Origin: Rhabdobacter roseus
Lineage (GTDB): Bacteria > Bacteroidota > Bacteroidia > Cytophagales > Spirosomataceae
Assembly: GCF_014202275.1 (NCBI RefSeq)
Contig: NZ_JACHGF010000013.1
Coordinates: 56,490-120,489 of the forward strand
Direction: 5' to 3'
DNA: 64,000 nucleotides
How positions within the stretch are numbered: the stretch's first letter is position 1; every line of letters begins with the position of its first letter. The notes below the pieces were generated by a model. That model saw only the letters and a list, made by a program, of their open reading frames with translations. It had not been told where the DNA came from and did no database searches. Below are positions 1 to 8,950 of this stretch, in pieces. The translations under genes and the position numbers were made by a program.

Positions 1-1123
1 CCACCACGGCGCTTTGGGGTAGCCAGGCCCCTGTCTCCTTCACCCCCGGTATCTCCGCCCTGAGCAATTGACCGGGGTACAACGTGGTTTGCCGCAGGTA
101 CATGCGGGCGATGGCAAAATTGTCGCTCCCGCGCTGGACGGGCTCCACGAGGCCGATAAACCCTGGCTGCAGGTCGGTTGCGCCGGTCAGGGGGGTGTAC
201 AGGACCTTTTGTCCGCGTTTTACCTCCTGCGCCAGGGCCGGATCCAGGTAAAAGTCAGCCACCAGGCTACTGGCTTTGTAGATGGTAAATACGGCCTCAC
301 CGGCGTTGACGTACTGTCCCTCCCGAATCAGTACGGCGGTGTTTTTGGAAACCTGGGGGGCCGGCGTGGATGGGGCGGAAGGCGCACTTCCCATTCCGTT
401 CATTCCCATGCCCCCCAAAGCCGCTCCCCCCGAAGCGGGTGCGAAAGGCTCGGTAGCGGGGGACGCCAGTACCGACTGGTCTACGATGTACCCACCGGCG
501 GGGCTGTAAACGGGCACCCGGTACAAGGGCTTCCCGGATTGGATTACTTTGTCTATCTGCGCATCTGTCATACCCAGTAGCCGGAGCTTTTGCCGCACCC
601 CTTGCCGGAGCGCCGGATTGTTGTCCTGCTGATGGATGTAAATCAGTTCACGCTGGGCGGCCGCCAGCTCGGGAGAGTATATTTCCATGAGCAACTGTCC
701 CTTCCGGACGGGCTGGAAATTGTACCGGATGCCCACCCGTTCGATCCGGCCCGCCACCCGGCTGGACACACTGACCTGCTGGCGGGTATCGTAGGCTACT
801 TTGCCCTGCACCGAAAGGGTCACAATGCGGGTACCGGTTTGGGGCCGTACGGTAGGTATGTCAGAAATCACCTGTTTATTGGTTGCTTTCAACAGGGGGC
901 GCAGTATACTATCTATGGGCACGTCATCCCCGGTTGCCATGGGCACCAGATCCATGCCGCAAATCGGGCAGCTGCCGGGCTCGTCGCGCACGATCTGCGG
1001 ATGCATCGGGCAGGTATAGCGGGTTGGATGCTCGTGGGCTGTTTCAGACCCCGAATCGCAACCCAGCGCAGCCACCACAAACACCAATACCAGCCACATA
1101 TTACCTATACAGTTCCTGTTCAT
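1..1123 (-). CDS. cusB: Heavy-metal efflux RND periplasmic adaptor (CusB-like), 3' part outside window
   Basis: This is the membrane-fusion subunit that would link the inner-membrane pump CusA to the outer-membrane channel. The frame is open from ATG at 1123 to the window edge (374 codons visible). It begins with a lipoprotein signal (VVAALGC, Cys at about residue 22), then a heavy-metal-binding domain with the pattern YTCPMHP...[10 protein letters not shown] at about residues 36-60, then barrel-sandwich and beta-barrel regions of HlyD/CusB type. A Gly/Met/Pro/Ser-rich insertion (GMGMNGMG) sits between the halves. The start overlaps the end of the TolC-like gene by 23 nt, so it is the last visible gene of the leftward cus operon. 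Family assignment is secure; the metal (Cu/Ag or other) is inferred. Confidence 0.9.
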   Translation of the reverse strand, partial: MNRNCIGNMWLVLVFVVAALGCDSGSETAHEHPTRYTCPMHPQIVRDEPGSCPICGMDLVPMATGDDVPIDSILRPLLKATNKQVISDIPTVRPQTGTRIVTLSVQGKVAYDTRQQVSVSSRVAGRIERVGIRYNFQPVRKGQLLMEIYSPELAAAQRELIYIHQQDNNPALRQGVRQKLRLLGMTDAQIDKVIQSGKPLYRVPVYSPAGGYIVDQSVLASPATEPFAPASGGAALGGMGMNGMGSAPSAPSTPAPQVSKNTAVLIREGQYVNAGEAVFTIYKASSLVADFYLDPALAQEVKRGQKVLYTPLTGATDLQPGFIGLVEPVQRGSDNFAIARMYLRQTTLYPGQLLRAEIPGVKETGAWLPQSAVV

Positions 1124-2354
1124 ACTTGACAATCATTTGGTACAATTTGCCTTTCTCTTCCAGAAGTTCCAGTTGCATCATGTTGAGCGCCTCCCAACTA
1201 TTCAGCAATTCGGTCAGCGACAGTTTGTTTTCCTGATACACCAGAAACCCCGCATCAAACGCTTTCTGCAGAGCGGGTATCACGCGGGTATCCAGCGCCA
1301 GTATCCGGGCTTCCATGGCTATGAGTTCGGCCTGCATGGCGTAGAGCATCCCCTGGGTTTCCTGCAGCATGGCCGCCCGTTCTTTTTGCATGGCCTGAAT
1401 ACTCAGCTCCATGGCCCGGATGTCTGATTTGTACATTTTGGCCGACCAGGAGGCAAATGGAATTTTCACCATGCCCATCAGGCTGAAGACCTGGGGCATC
1501 ATGCCGCCCAGGGGTGTCATGTGGTCGAACTGAATCCGGAGATCGGGCTTGCGTTGCAGGGCCATGGCGTCTATGTTCAGCCGCATGGACTCGATTTCAG
1601 CATTCATACGGGCGATATCGCTGCGGTCAGCTGCCAGGCTCAGGGTATCGTAGCGCACCACCGGAACAAACTGCGGCCGGAAGGTGGTATCGATCCGGAA
1701 TTCGATAGCTCCATCCCGGTTCATCAGGGCGTTCAGGGCCGCTTCGGCCCTTTCTATCTCACCGGCCTGCATCAGCATCATGTTCCGGTTTTTTTCAATT
1801 TCGGCCTCGGCCCGGTAGATGCTACTCAGGGGTGCCTGGTTGAACGGGTACCTGACTTCTTCCACTTTCTTCATCATAGCCAGTATTTCCTCGTTCCTTT
1901 CCAGGACTCTGATTTGCCGGAGGGCCACCAGCCAGGCAAAGTAGTTGCTCTTGGCTTCGGCCCGCAGCCGGTTCAGGACCACTCCCCTACCTACCGTTTC
2001 GACCCTGGCTCTGGATTCGATGTAGCTCCTCTCGGCCCGCAGGCGCGACAGATTGGGCAGTTCCTGCTCGGCGCGCAGCATGAGCATGCCCCGGTCGCGG
2101 CCGTCCATGACCTTCTGCCCCGGATAGGGCATCATGAAGGTGCCCAGGCCCACCATGGGGGCCATCCAGGCGGTGGCCGCTTCGGCTTTGTAACGGTAGC
2201 TTTCGGCCCGGGGACCGTAGGGCTGCAGTTGAAGGTTTTCGGCCTCTATCCTGCTGAGGATTTCGGGCAGGGACAGGACTTCCTCCTGCTGTGCCAGAAC
2301 GCCCAGCGGAAGGAATAAAAGCACTCCCAACCACCATTTAATGCTGTACGTCAT
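1101..2354 (-). CDS. cusC: TolC-family outer-membrane channel of the metal efflux system (CusC-like)
   Basis: Outer-membrane factor expected to form the exit duct for the CusBA pump. A signal peptide ([22 protein letters not shown] region) is followed by long amphipathic helices typical of TolC repeats ([27 protein letters not shown]). I chose ATG 2354, which leaves a 17-nt overlap with the CusA C-terminal frame; an upstream ATG at 2387 would overlap by 50 nt and place 11 residues before the signal peptide. About 417 aa, which is slightly short but normal for the Bacteroidota version. It lies between cusA and cusB in one leftward operon with overlapping ends, so co-translation is likely. Confidence 0.85.
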   Translation of the reverse strand: MTYSIKWWLGVLLFLPLGVLAQQEEVLSLPEILSRIEAENLQLQPYGPRAESYRYKAEAATAWMAPMVGLGTFMMPYPGQKVMDGRDRGMLMLRAEQELPNLSRLRAERSYIESRARVETVGRGVVLNRLRAEAKSNYFAWLVALRQIRVLERNEEILAMMKKVEEVRYPFNQAPLSSIYRAEAEIEKNRNMMLMQAGEIERAEAALNALMNRDGAIEFRIDTTFRPQFVPVVRYDTLSLAADRSDIARMNAEIESMRLNIDAMALQRKPDLRIQFDHMTPLGGMMPQVFSLMGMVKIPFASWSAKMYKSDIRAMELSIQAMQKERAAMLQETQGMLYAMQAELIAMEARILALDTRVIPALQKAFDAGFLVYQENKLSLTELLNSWEALNMMQLELLEEKGKLYQMIVKYEQELYR

Positions 2355-4272
2355 ACACTTCCAGTTTACCGAATTTCCGTAATTCATATTCTTTGGTCAT
2401 TAAAAAAATGAGGGGGGTCACCAGCAGGATGTGGGTTGAGGAAGTGAGCACCCCGCCGATCATCGGCAGCACAATGGGCTTCATTACGTCGGTCCCCACA
2501 CCGGTAGCCCACAGGACAGGAATCAGACCAAAGAGCGACACGCATACCGTCATCAGCTTGGGGCGGAGGCGCTTGGCCGCCCCCCGAATTACGTATTCGC
2601 GCAGGTCGTCCCTGCTGATGGTTTCGCTGGAATTCCCTTTTTCTTTGATCAGCTGCTGCATGGCATCATTGAGGTAGATCACCATGACAATCCCCGTTTC
2701 TACCGCAATGCCGAACAGGGCAATGAAGCCCACCGCAACGGCTACGGACAGGTTGACCCCCCAGAAATAAATGATGTAGGCACCGCCGATCAGCGCAAAG
2801 GGGATCGTGAGCAGGCTCAGAATGGCTTCTCGAAACGAGCGGAAGGCGAAGTAAAGCGAAAAGAAAATGATGACCAGCACAATGGGGGCAATGATCAGAA
2901 GTGTGCGCTGACCCCGGATGAGGTTCTCGTACTGACCGCTCCATTCCAGAAAGTACCCTTCGGGCAGGATGCCCTTCTGTCCGTTGATTTTGGCCATGGC
3001 CTCTTCTACCGTACTTCCCAGGTCCCGGTCGCGAACGTTGAACATGACCGCACCGCGCAAAATGGCGTTCTCGGAAGTAATCATGGGCGGGCCGTCCTCG
3101 AACACCACATCGGCTACGGCCTGCAGGGGCACTTCCCCAAAGCCGGGAGCCTGCAAAGGAATCCGCCTGATCTCCTCCACGCTGTTGCGATAGTCCTGGG
3201 CCAGCCGTACGCTGATGGCGAAGCGCTGCCGACCCTCGATGGATTGCCCCACGGTAGCGCCGCCCAGGGCACTCTCCACGGTCTGGTTCACGTCGTCCAC
3301 CGTAAGCCCATACCGGCCTAGGTCGGCTCTCCGAACCTGAATGGACAGGTACTTCCCTCCCGTGATGGGCTCTACGTACAGGTCCGTTACCCCGGGGGTA
3401 CCTTCCAGGGCCGCCTTTACTTTTTCGGATACGGCCGCTATCTGGTACAAATCCTGTCCGTACACTTTGATACCCACATCGGTCCGAATTCCCGTCGCCA
3501 GCATGTTGATGCGGTTGATGATGGGTTGGGTCCAGCCATTCACCACACCGGGGATCTGCAGTTTCTTATCCAGCTCGCTAATAATGTCCGCCTTGGTCAG
3601 GCCCTCGCGCCACTGCGCCTTGGGTTTGAGCATGATGATGGTCTCGATCATACTGATGGGCGAGTTGTCGGTGGCCGTACTCGCTCGCCCCGCTTTGCCG
3701 AGCACCTGCACCACCTCGGGCACCGACATGATGATCTTGTCCTGCACCTGCAGAATCCGTTTGGCCTCGGCGTTGGAGATGTCGGGCAGTGTCACGGGCA
3801 TGAACAGGATACTTTGCTCATCAAGCGGGGGCATAAACTCACTACCCAGACTCATAAGCAGGGGAATGGAAATTAGTAAGGCTATAATATTAACCCCCAA
3901 AGTCGTTTTACGCCATTTCAGAATAGTACGGATGGCGGGTTCGTAAAACCGTTCCAGAACCCGGTTGATGGGGTTGGCGTTGTCCGGTCGGAACTTGCCC
4001 TTCATAAAGAAAGAAATGAGCACCGGGGCCAGCGTGAGCACCAGCAGGGCATCCATCAGCATGATGAAGGTCTTGGTATAGGCCAGTGGGTGAAAAAGCT
4101 TGCCTTCCTGCCCTGTAAGCATGAACACCGGCAAGAACGAGGTAATGATGATGATGGTGGCAAAGAATACCCCTCGCGATACCTGCTTGCTCGATTTTTC
4201 GATTATCGCCAGACGCTCTTCCTCCGATATCCAGTTTTCCTTCGGTTTTTTATTTCTTCGTAGCCACTTCAT
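2338..4272 (-). CDS. cusA: CusA/CzcA-type heavy-metal RND pump, C-terminal part (separate frame)
   Basis: This frame carries transmembrane helices 5-12 and the second periplasmic loop of a CusA-type proton/metal antiporter. Recognisable pieces are FLPVFMLTGQEGKLFHPLA just after the break, the porter domain, and the C-terminal membrane block ending near DVMKPIVLPMIGG. It continues the protein begun by the frame at 4269-5564. Its ATG (4272-4270) overlaps the TGA of the upstream frame as ATGA, a form that allows translational coupling. About 644 aa. Together the two frames make about 1075 aa, the normal size of CusA, and nothing is missing at the joint. It may be a true two-part pump, a product of -1 frameshifting at the A-AAA-AAC site just upstream, or a sequencing or mutational frameshift. 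Confidence 0.85.
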   Translation of the reverse strand: MKWLRRNKKPKENWISEEERLAIIEKSSKQVSRGVFFATIIIITSFLPVFMLTGQEGKLFHPLAYTKTFIMLMDALLVLTLAPVLISFFMKGKFRPDNANPINRVLERFYEPAIRTILKWRKTTLGVNIIALLISIPLLMSLGSEFMPPLDEQSILFMPVTLPDISNAEAKRILQVQDKIIMSVPEVVQVLGKAGRASTATDNSPISMIETIIMLKPKAQWREGLTKADIISELDKKLQIPGVVNGWTQPIINRINMLATGIRTDVGIKVYGQDLYQIAAVSEKVKAALEGTPGVTDLYVEPITGGKYLSIQVRRADLGRYGLTVDDVNQTVESALGGATVGQSIEGRQRFAISVRLAQDYRNSVEEIRRIPLQAPGFGEVPLQAVADVVFEDGPPMITSENAILRGAVMFNVRDRDLGSTVEEAMAKINGQKGILPEGYFLEWSGQYENLIRGQRTLLIIAPIVLVIIFFSLYFAFRSFREAILSLLTIPFALIGGAYIIYFWGVNLSVAVAVGFIALFGIAVETGIVMVIYLNDAMQQLIKEKGNSSETISRDDLREYVIRGAAKRLRPKLMTVCVSLFGLIPVLWATGVGTDVMKPIVLPMIGGVLTSSTHILLVTPLIFLMTKEYELRKFGKLEVYDVQH

Positions 4273-5564
4273 TGCGGTTCGTTTTTTTGTTGCTGTTCCC
4301 ACTGAGCATAGCGCTCGGCCAGGTGTTTGTACGCGTTTTCACTCATGATGATCCCATTGTCCACAATGACCCCGATCGCGAGGGCTATGCCGGTGAGGGA
4401 CATGATGTTGGAAGAGATATCGAAGGCATTGAGCAGAAGGAAGCTGGCGGCAATGGTAATGGGAATCTGGATAATGATGCTCAGGGCGCTGCGCCAGTGA
4501 AACAGAAACACGATCACGATCAGCGATACCACGATCATTTCTTCAATGAGGGTATGCTTGATGCTGTCGATGCTTTCCTGAATCAGCTCGCCCCGGTCGT
4601 AGACGATGTTGAACGAAACGCCGGGCGGCAGGCCCTTGGCAGCTTCCACCATTTTAGCTTTCACCCGCTCGATGACGGCCGCCGCATTTTCTCCGTAGCG
4701 CATCACCACAATGCCCCCCACCTTTTCGCCTTCACCGTTCCGGTCAAAGATACCCAGGCGGGTTTCCCCGGCCATTTGCACGGTACCTACGTCGGCAATC
4801 CGAACCGAGATGCCTTTCTGGTTTTTAACGGGAATGTTTTCTATTTCCTCCATGCTTTTGAGATAGCCGGAGGTGCTGATGACATAGCCGATATCACTCA
4901 TTTCGAACTTCCGGCCCCCGCTCTCATTGTTGTTGGCCCGGACCGCCGCTATGACATTATTGACGGCCAGGTCATAGTAGAGCAATTTGTTAGGGTTAAG
5001 GGTAACCTGGTATTGCTTCTGGAAGCCCCCGAAAGAGGCGATCTCGCTCACCCCCTTCACATTCTGGAGGGCAAATTTGACGTACCAGTCCTGAATGGCG
5101 CGCTGCTCGCCCAGGTCGAGCTCGGGGGCATCGAGGGTATACCACAGGATGTGTCCGACGCCGGTACCGTCGGGCCCAAGTTGGGGGCTCACGCCCTCCG
5201 GCAGGCTTTGCGAAACGGTACTCATGCGTTCCAGTACCCGCTCCCGGGCCCAGTAGATATCCACCTCATCCTCAAAAATGATGTAAATGAAGCTCATACC
5301 GAACATGGAATTGGCCCGAACGTACTTGACGTCGGGAAGCCCCTGCAGGTTGGTGACCAGGGGGTAGGTAATCTGATCTTCGATCAGCTGGGGACCCCGG
5401 CCCATCCACTCGGTGAATACAATGACCTGGTTTTCGGACAGATCGGGTATGGCGTCGATGGGATTGTTACGGACGGCAAAAAAGCCCCATACGAATAAGC
5501 CCGTCGCCAGAATAAGGACGATGTAACGGTTTTGCAAGGACCATTCTATAATGCGATGTACCAT
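4269..5564 (-). CDS. cusA: CusA/CzcA-type heavy-metal RND pump, N-terminal part
   Basis: This frame encodes transmembrane helix 1, the first periplasmic porter loop and helices 2-4 of CusA. Visible signatures are IDAIPDLSENQVIVFTEW in the N-terminal half and the helix-4 segment IGVIVDNGIIMSENAYKHL, where CusA proteins carry the conserved Asp and Glu. I chose ATG 5564 (MVHRIIEWSLQ), the usual start of the family; an upstream ATG at 5636 adds a hydrophilic, non-conserved stretch. The protein ends in QQQKNEPQ within the cytoplasmic loop between helices 4 and 5, so alone it is only the first third of a pump. It belongs to the leftward metal-efflux operon. Confidence 0.85.
   Translation of the reverse strand: MVHRIIEWSLQNRYIVLILATGLFVWGFFAVRNNPIDAIPDLSENQVIVFTEWMGRGPQLIEDQITYPLVTNLQGLPDVKYVRANSMFGMSFIYIIFEDEVDIYWARERVLERMSTVSQSLPEGVSPQLGPDGTGVGHILWYTLDAPELDLGEQRAIQDWYVKFALQNVKGVSEIASFGGFQKQYQVTLNPNKLLYYDLAVNNVIAAVRANNNESGGRKFEMSDIGYVISTSGYLKSMEEIENIPVKNQKGISVRIADVGTVQMAGETRLGIFDRNGEGEKVGGIVVMRYGENAAAVIERVKAKMVEAAKGLPPGVSFNIVYDRGELIQESIDSIKHTLIEEMIVVSLIVIVFLFHWRSALSIIIQIPITIAASFLLLNAFDISSNIMSLTGIALAIGVIVDNGIIMSENAYKHLAERYAQWEQQQKNEPQ
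4281..4287 (-). promoter_or_regulatory. Candidate -1 frameshift heptamer A-AAA-AAC between the two cusA frames
   Basis: On the minus strand the codons CAA AAA AAC give the heptamer A-AAA-AAC in the zero frame. A -1 slip here leads directly into the frame of the downstream cusA part (CGA ACC GCA ATG AAG), which reads on without interruption. Four codons later the zero frame stops in ATGA. The heptamer is a known type of slippery sequence; whether it works here is inference. Confidence 0.4.
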
Positions 5565-5783
5565 GATAAGGTAATGAGTAGCTGGTGGGTTAGTAGGGTA
5601 CCGGTAAGGGTTGCGGGTAGTAAGGGAATTCCGCATAGCCGTAAGGCCGGCATCATTAGAATACCCGGAATCGAAAAATCGGCAGCCTGACCAACCAGTC
5701 AGAATTCAATGAAGAAACGAACCGATTAACAGTCATAAGTACACACTTGGGCATGTGCCCGGGCTAAACAAAGAGTGGGGGGA

Positions 5784-6227
5784 TCAAATGACCCAGGTGC
5801 AAAGAATGGCTAGAATATAGGCAACAGTATAGACGGGAGGGCCGCTATCAGAGAAAATAGGCCATGCAACGGATCCAAGGGAAGTGGGATGCCTGAGCAT
5901 GCGAAGGAATTCAGGAAAAGGAAATAGCCCCATGAGAACTTGAATCGGCCCCCAACCGGATTGGGATTGTATCTCAAGTTTAACCAGTTGCGCTTTTTCC
6001 TGACAGCAGGGTACTTTGTCAAAGGAAGTGGCATGGTCGTGTTTTGAAACATCAACGGCCTGGGGGGATTGGCAGCTTTTGGAACAGGTTTCCAGGCCTA
6101 TCCACACCGACTGTGACTTACCCCTCATCAGGCACTCATGATCCACGATGACCAACCCCATGCTGCTTATCAGAAGCAGAAGGGCCATCATCAGCGAAAC
6201 AAGTCTCAGGAATCGGGGCTTTCTCAT
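5784..6227 (-). CDS. HYC_CC_PP-family small secreted cysteine-rich protein
   Basis: Small protein of about 147 aa with an N-terminal hydrophobic segment (FLRLVSLMMALLLLISSMGL) that acts as signal peptide or anchor. It then has His/Cys motifs HEC, TCSKSC and PCCQEK, matching the HYC_CC_PP pattern known from Bacteroidota, which often sits beside heavy-metal pumps; its biochemical role is unknown. A second hydrophobic stretch is at the C-terminus. The canonical HYC is HEC here. I prefer ATG 6227 (MRKPRFLRL) to ATG 6251. It is the first gene upstream of cusA, 219 nt away and on the same strand, so co-expression with the pump is plausible. A metal-binding or sensing role is inferred from context. 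Confidence 0.65.
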   Translation of the reverse strand: MRKPRFLRLVSLMMALLLLISSMGLVIVDHECLMRGKSQSVWIGLETCSKSCQSPQAVDVSKHDHATSFDKVPCCQEKAQLVKLEIQSQSGWGPIQVLMGLFPFPEFLRMLRHPTSLGSVAWPIFSDSGPPVYTVAYILAILCTWVI

Positions 6228-6283
6228 CGATTTTATAAACCTTGAATGCAAACGTATTCATTTTAGGCCAATTCCGTATTACA

Positions 6284-6291
6284 TAATTTTG
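6284..6291 (+). promoter_or_regulatory. TAnnTTTG-like -7 element
   Basis: TAATTTTG fits the Bacteroidota -7 consensus TAnnTTTG exactly. No clear TTG lies about 20 nt upstream, so support is partial. It lies upstream of the HMA-like gene at 6541 with a long gap, and 6292-6540 shows no other convincing gene. Confidence 0.25.
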
Positions 6292-6540
6292 TGCCAGGTA
6301 TACATCTTTTTTTCTAATTCTTTCCGGAAAGAGTCATGCTTGGGAAGATATTATGCCCCTCCGTTCCCTTTTCGGAAAGGGCCTGTATTGGGCAAAGCTG
6401 TGCACATGCTGTTGAATCAAGTCCCGGAAAGTCGTGCATCAGGTAGCTATTTAAGGGAAGATTTGTTTTGGCACACCCTTCTTTACTTTCCTGGCTGGAA
6501 TGACGCTTTTGATTTCACCACTTCAAACCGAACAAATGCT

Positions 6541-6780
6541 ATGAAAATAATAAAATTCAAAACCAACATGAACAGTGAAGGCCGTGTGGCGGGTGTAGCC
6601 CCCTTTCTGGATGGGAGTGAGAACATCTCCAGCTGGCAGGTCAACACCGAACACCCGGATAAGGTGTTGAGCGTAGCGGGTGAGCAAATCGAACCGGGTC
6701 AAATAAAAGAGCTAGTCAAAAAGGCTGGATTTGAAGCGGAGGTGATTCGTGTGCAGGGGATCGGTGGCGTTGACCTCTAA
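6541..6780 (+). CDS. Small HMA-like (heavy-metal-associated fold) protein lacking the CxxC motif
   Basis: About 79 aa beginning MKIIKFKTNMNSEGRV. Length and pattern match stand-alone HMA (copper-chaperone fold) domains of Bacteroidota: beta strand, metal loop, helix, and the C-terminal SVAGEQIEPGQIKELVKKAGFEA segment. The metal loop, normally TNMNCxxCV, reads TNMNSEGRV, so both cysteines are replaced. It may bind no thiophilic metal and act as a structural or regulatory partner, or be decaying. I chose ATG 6541 because upstream codons in this frame do not resemble the domain. It is divergent from the cus operon. Confidence 0.6.
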   Translation: MKIIKFKTNMNSEGRVAGVAPFLDGSENISSWQVNTEHPDKVLSVAGEQIEPGQIKELVKKAGFEAEVIRVQGIGGVDL

Positions 6781-6799
6781 TTGGGCTCCTTTATGTAAG

Positions 6800-6927
6800 C
6801 GAGTGAAAAATTTCTGTAAAGCAGCGAGATGTTCAAGCCGTGTGAAGGTCTTCCCTGCTTCTGATGGATAGGTCCATTTCTTGGATAGGTCGTTGATAGT
6901 CAGGTAGACCAGTTTTAAAAGGGTCAT
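6800..6927 (-). pseudogene. Possible remnant of a mutator (IS256-type) transposase C-terminus
   Basis: The minus-strand frame reads LLKLVYLTINDLSKKWTYP, which resembles the C-terminal segment of IS256-family transposases (xLKxxYLAxxxxxKKWTxP). The remainder diverges and no N-terminal part was found. It abuts the IS110 element and may be the relic of an older insertion. Weak, recall-based assignment. Confidence 0.3.
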
Positions 6928-6969
6928 CCCTGAGGTAATTCTGACTAACGTTCCGCATCACTCTATAAA

Positions 6970-8325
6970 TCACGTATTTACAAAGCCGAGTTCTTCCTTA
7001 GCCAAGCCTAATTTACCTATTTGTTTTTTCATTTTTGCAATCACTGCCAGCTTTCTTTTCTCATCAAGAAACAGGTATTGTGTAGGCGGTTGGTAAGGCA
7101 CCTGCTTCACTACCATATTCCAGATAATGACTGCGAGCTTCCTTGCCGTGGCACTCACGGCTACAGTTCTGCCTTTGCGATAAGCTACTCTTTTGAAGAA
7201 ATTGGACAGATGCGTGTCTTTAAGATTGCCAATTGCATTGGCTGCATTGCGCAGCGCAATTTTGAGCCGGTTGCTTCCTTTGGGCGTTTTGCTGCTTAGC
7301 AGCTTGCCTCCACTGATTCTGTTGTTGGGAGACAGCCGCAGCCAGGAGGCAAACTCTTTGGCTGTGCTGAACTTTTTAAATCCCTCCGGTCCCACTTCGC
7401 TCATGATGGTGAGGATGGTACTGTGGCTTACACCTTCGATGCTCATCAAGTCTGTGCCCCCAAAGTACTGATAGGACGCCTGATTAAGATCTATGCCTTT
7501 GATGGCGTTTTTATTGACACGCTTATGCCCCTTATCACTTGTTTTGAGTTTCTTCTTTTCCGGGTCAGTATTGATTTGTCTTTTGAGCAGTGTATTGATT
7601 TGTATCTCACACTCGGCTATCTTCTTCTGATAAAACTGATAGCTTTCATATTCCTGTTTCAGTCCGAAAAGATAGTCTTTACGATTGTTTCCTTTCAGGG
7701 CTTTGGCTATCTCGTCCTTGCTTTTTCTGCAGTTGCCATGACGATGTTCTGATAGCTTTTCCGGGTCGAGATTGCCCTTGCAGATGTCGGCAATGATGGC
7801 AAGTCCGGTGAGCCCGCACACATCGCGCACCACCACATCCAGCCGGAAGTTCAGCAACTTCAGATACTTCTGCATCTTATGCGTGGCTTCTGCTGCAAGG
7901 TCTATCATATTCTGCCGCTGACGGCAGTAAGTGCGTAGCGTTTCGGTGGTATCATCTGGCAGAAAACTGCCGGAAAGAAGTCCCATAGTGTGCAGCTTCT
8001 GTATCCACCTGGCATCTTTTACATCGGTTTTCTTGCCCTTGATGTTTTTGGTGAACTTGCCGTTGCACAGCGTCACTTCCATGCCGTGCTTTACGAGCTC
8101 CACATACAGGTTTTGCCAATAGTTGCCTGTGCTCTCCATAGCCACTGATGTGATGCCATGTGCCTGCAAGTGCTGCGCCAGTGCGATGAGCTCATCGGCA
8201 TAGACGCCAAATTCTTTTACATCTCCATCTCCTTGTCCGATGGCTACAAAATGGGAGCGGCTGCCTACATCAATGCCTGCGCAGTGTGGATGGATAATGT
8301 CCATCTCAATTTTGTTCTTTGTCAT
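6970..8325 (-). CDS. IS110-family transposase
   Basis: A 451-aa transposase with the RuvC-like DEDD layout: D19 in CAGIDVGS, E64 in VAMESTGNYW, and D101 and D104 in KTDVKDAR. The C-terminal Tnp domain has LMSIEGVSHSTILTIMSEVG and a serine-containing NRISGGKLLSSK segment. IS110 enzymes cut and paste without terminal inverted repeats and use a bridge RNA made from a noncoding end of the element. Length is at the upper end for the family, with a Lys-rich insert around residues 255-285. The noncoding DNA upstream of its start (8326-8540) has strong hairpins. The gene looks intact. Confidence 0.92.
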   Translation of the reverse strand: MTKNKIEMDIIHPHCAGIDVGSRSHFVAIGQGDGDVKEFGVYADELIALAQHLQAHGITSVAMESTGNYWQNLYVELVKHGMEVTLCNGKFTKNIKGKKTDVKDARWIQKLHTMGLLSGSFLPDDTTETLRTYCRQRQNMIDLAAEATHKMQKYLKLLNFRLDVVVRDVCGLTGLAIIADICKGNLDPEKLSEHRHGNCRKSKDEIAKALKGNNRKDYLFGLKQEYESYQFYQKKIAECEIQINTLLKRQINTDPEKKKLKTSDKGHKRVNKNAIKGIDLNQASYQYFGGTDLMSIEGVSHSTILTIMSEVGPEGFKKFSTAKEFASWLRLSPNNRISGGKLLSSKTPKGSNRLKIALRNAANAIGNLKDTHLSNFFKRVAYRKGRTVAVSATARKLAVIIWNMVVKQVPYQPPTQYLFLDEKRKLAVIAKMKKQIGKLGLAKEELGFVNT

Positions 8326-8540
8326 GATAAAAAGTTTTTAAAATGACTCAGAGGGAACGTATTTTTGGGTTGAGAATTATTCTGAACGGGGTTCCCGATA
8401 GCTATCGGGACCTCCATTGAAATTATCAACATCCCGGTGCTACGAACACCGGGATTTTACATTCCAACCAGAATGACACACGGGCTCCTTAAGCTCCAAT
8501 GCTTAAAAGGGTCTTGCAATGAGTCGAAATGAAGATAAGA
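8326..8540 (-). ncRNA. Candidate bridge-RNA-bearing noncoding end of the IS110 element
   Basis: This stretch directly upstream of the IS110 transposase has no reading frame but contains an 18-bp perfect palindrome (8393-8410, TCCCGATAGCTATCGGGA) and a second hairpin with 9-bp arms ATCCCGGTG/CACCGGGAT and a 7-nt loop (8431-8455). Hairpins with internal loops in the 5' noncoding end are the known place of bridge RNA in IS110-group elements. The exact RNA and element ends could not be set by eye. Confidence 0.4.
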
Positions 8541-8950
8541 CGCCTTGTTGACACGTATCTTCGTTAGCTGGAGAAATTATTTTCTCGTGAGAAAAATAGG
8601 GAATGGCACCCAACGTCTTGTTACTTACCTAATCTGCCTGTGCATTAAAGGTTACCCGTTATTTAATATTCGGTCACTTGTAGAAATAGCACCTGTTGCT
8701 ACGTTCTACCCAATCCTGGATAAATTTCCAGACAATGTGGGGATGTTAATTATACCTGCCAATAAAGTTAGCCTAAGTATCTACACAAATTATATTTAGT
8801 TAGCAACTTGTCAGGTTGTTTGAATTGCACTTCCCAAAATTGTACGGCTTGTGCTTCTGAGGGTTTGATTATAGCCAATTACGAACATCATCAGGAAGTC
8901 CACACCGTACCAGTACCACCCTTTCATTCTGTAACGATTTTCGAGCTAAA
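8541..8950. other. Intergenic stretch without a convincing gene
   Basis: Only short frames without recognisable domains are present, such as an 84-codon frame at 8545-8799. Base use is AT-rich and unlike the neighbouring genes. No toxin frame follows the antitoxin at 8951 on the minus strand. Confidence 0.4.

Noticed and set aside
1521..2318. A 265-codon plus-strand frame
   Set aside because: Antisense to the TolC-like gene; His/Gly/Gln-rich with no domain.
4272..5498. A 408-codon plus-strand frame opposite cusA
   Set aside because: Mirror of the cusA reading frame; low-complexity His/Asp/Val composition and no domain.
8545..8799. An 84-codon plus-strand ORF
   Set aside because: No recognisable domain, biased composition, and no promoter or conserved neighbour.
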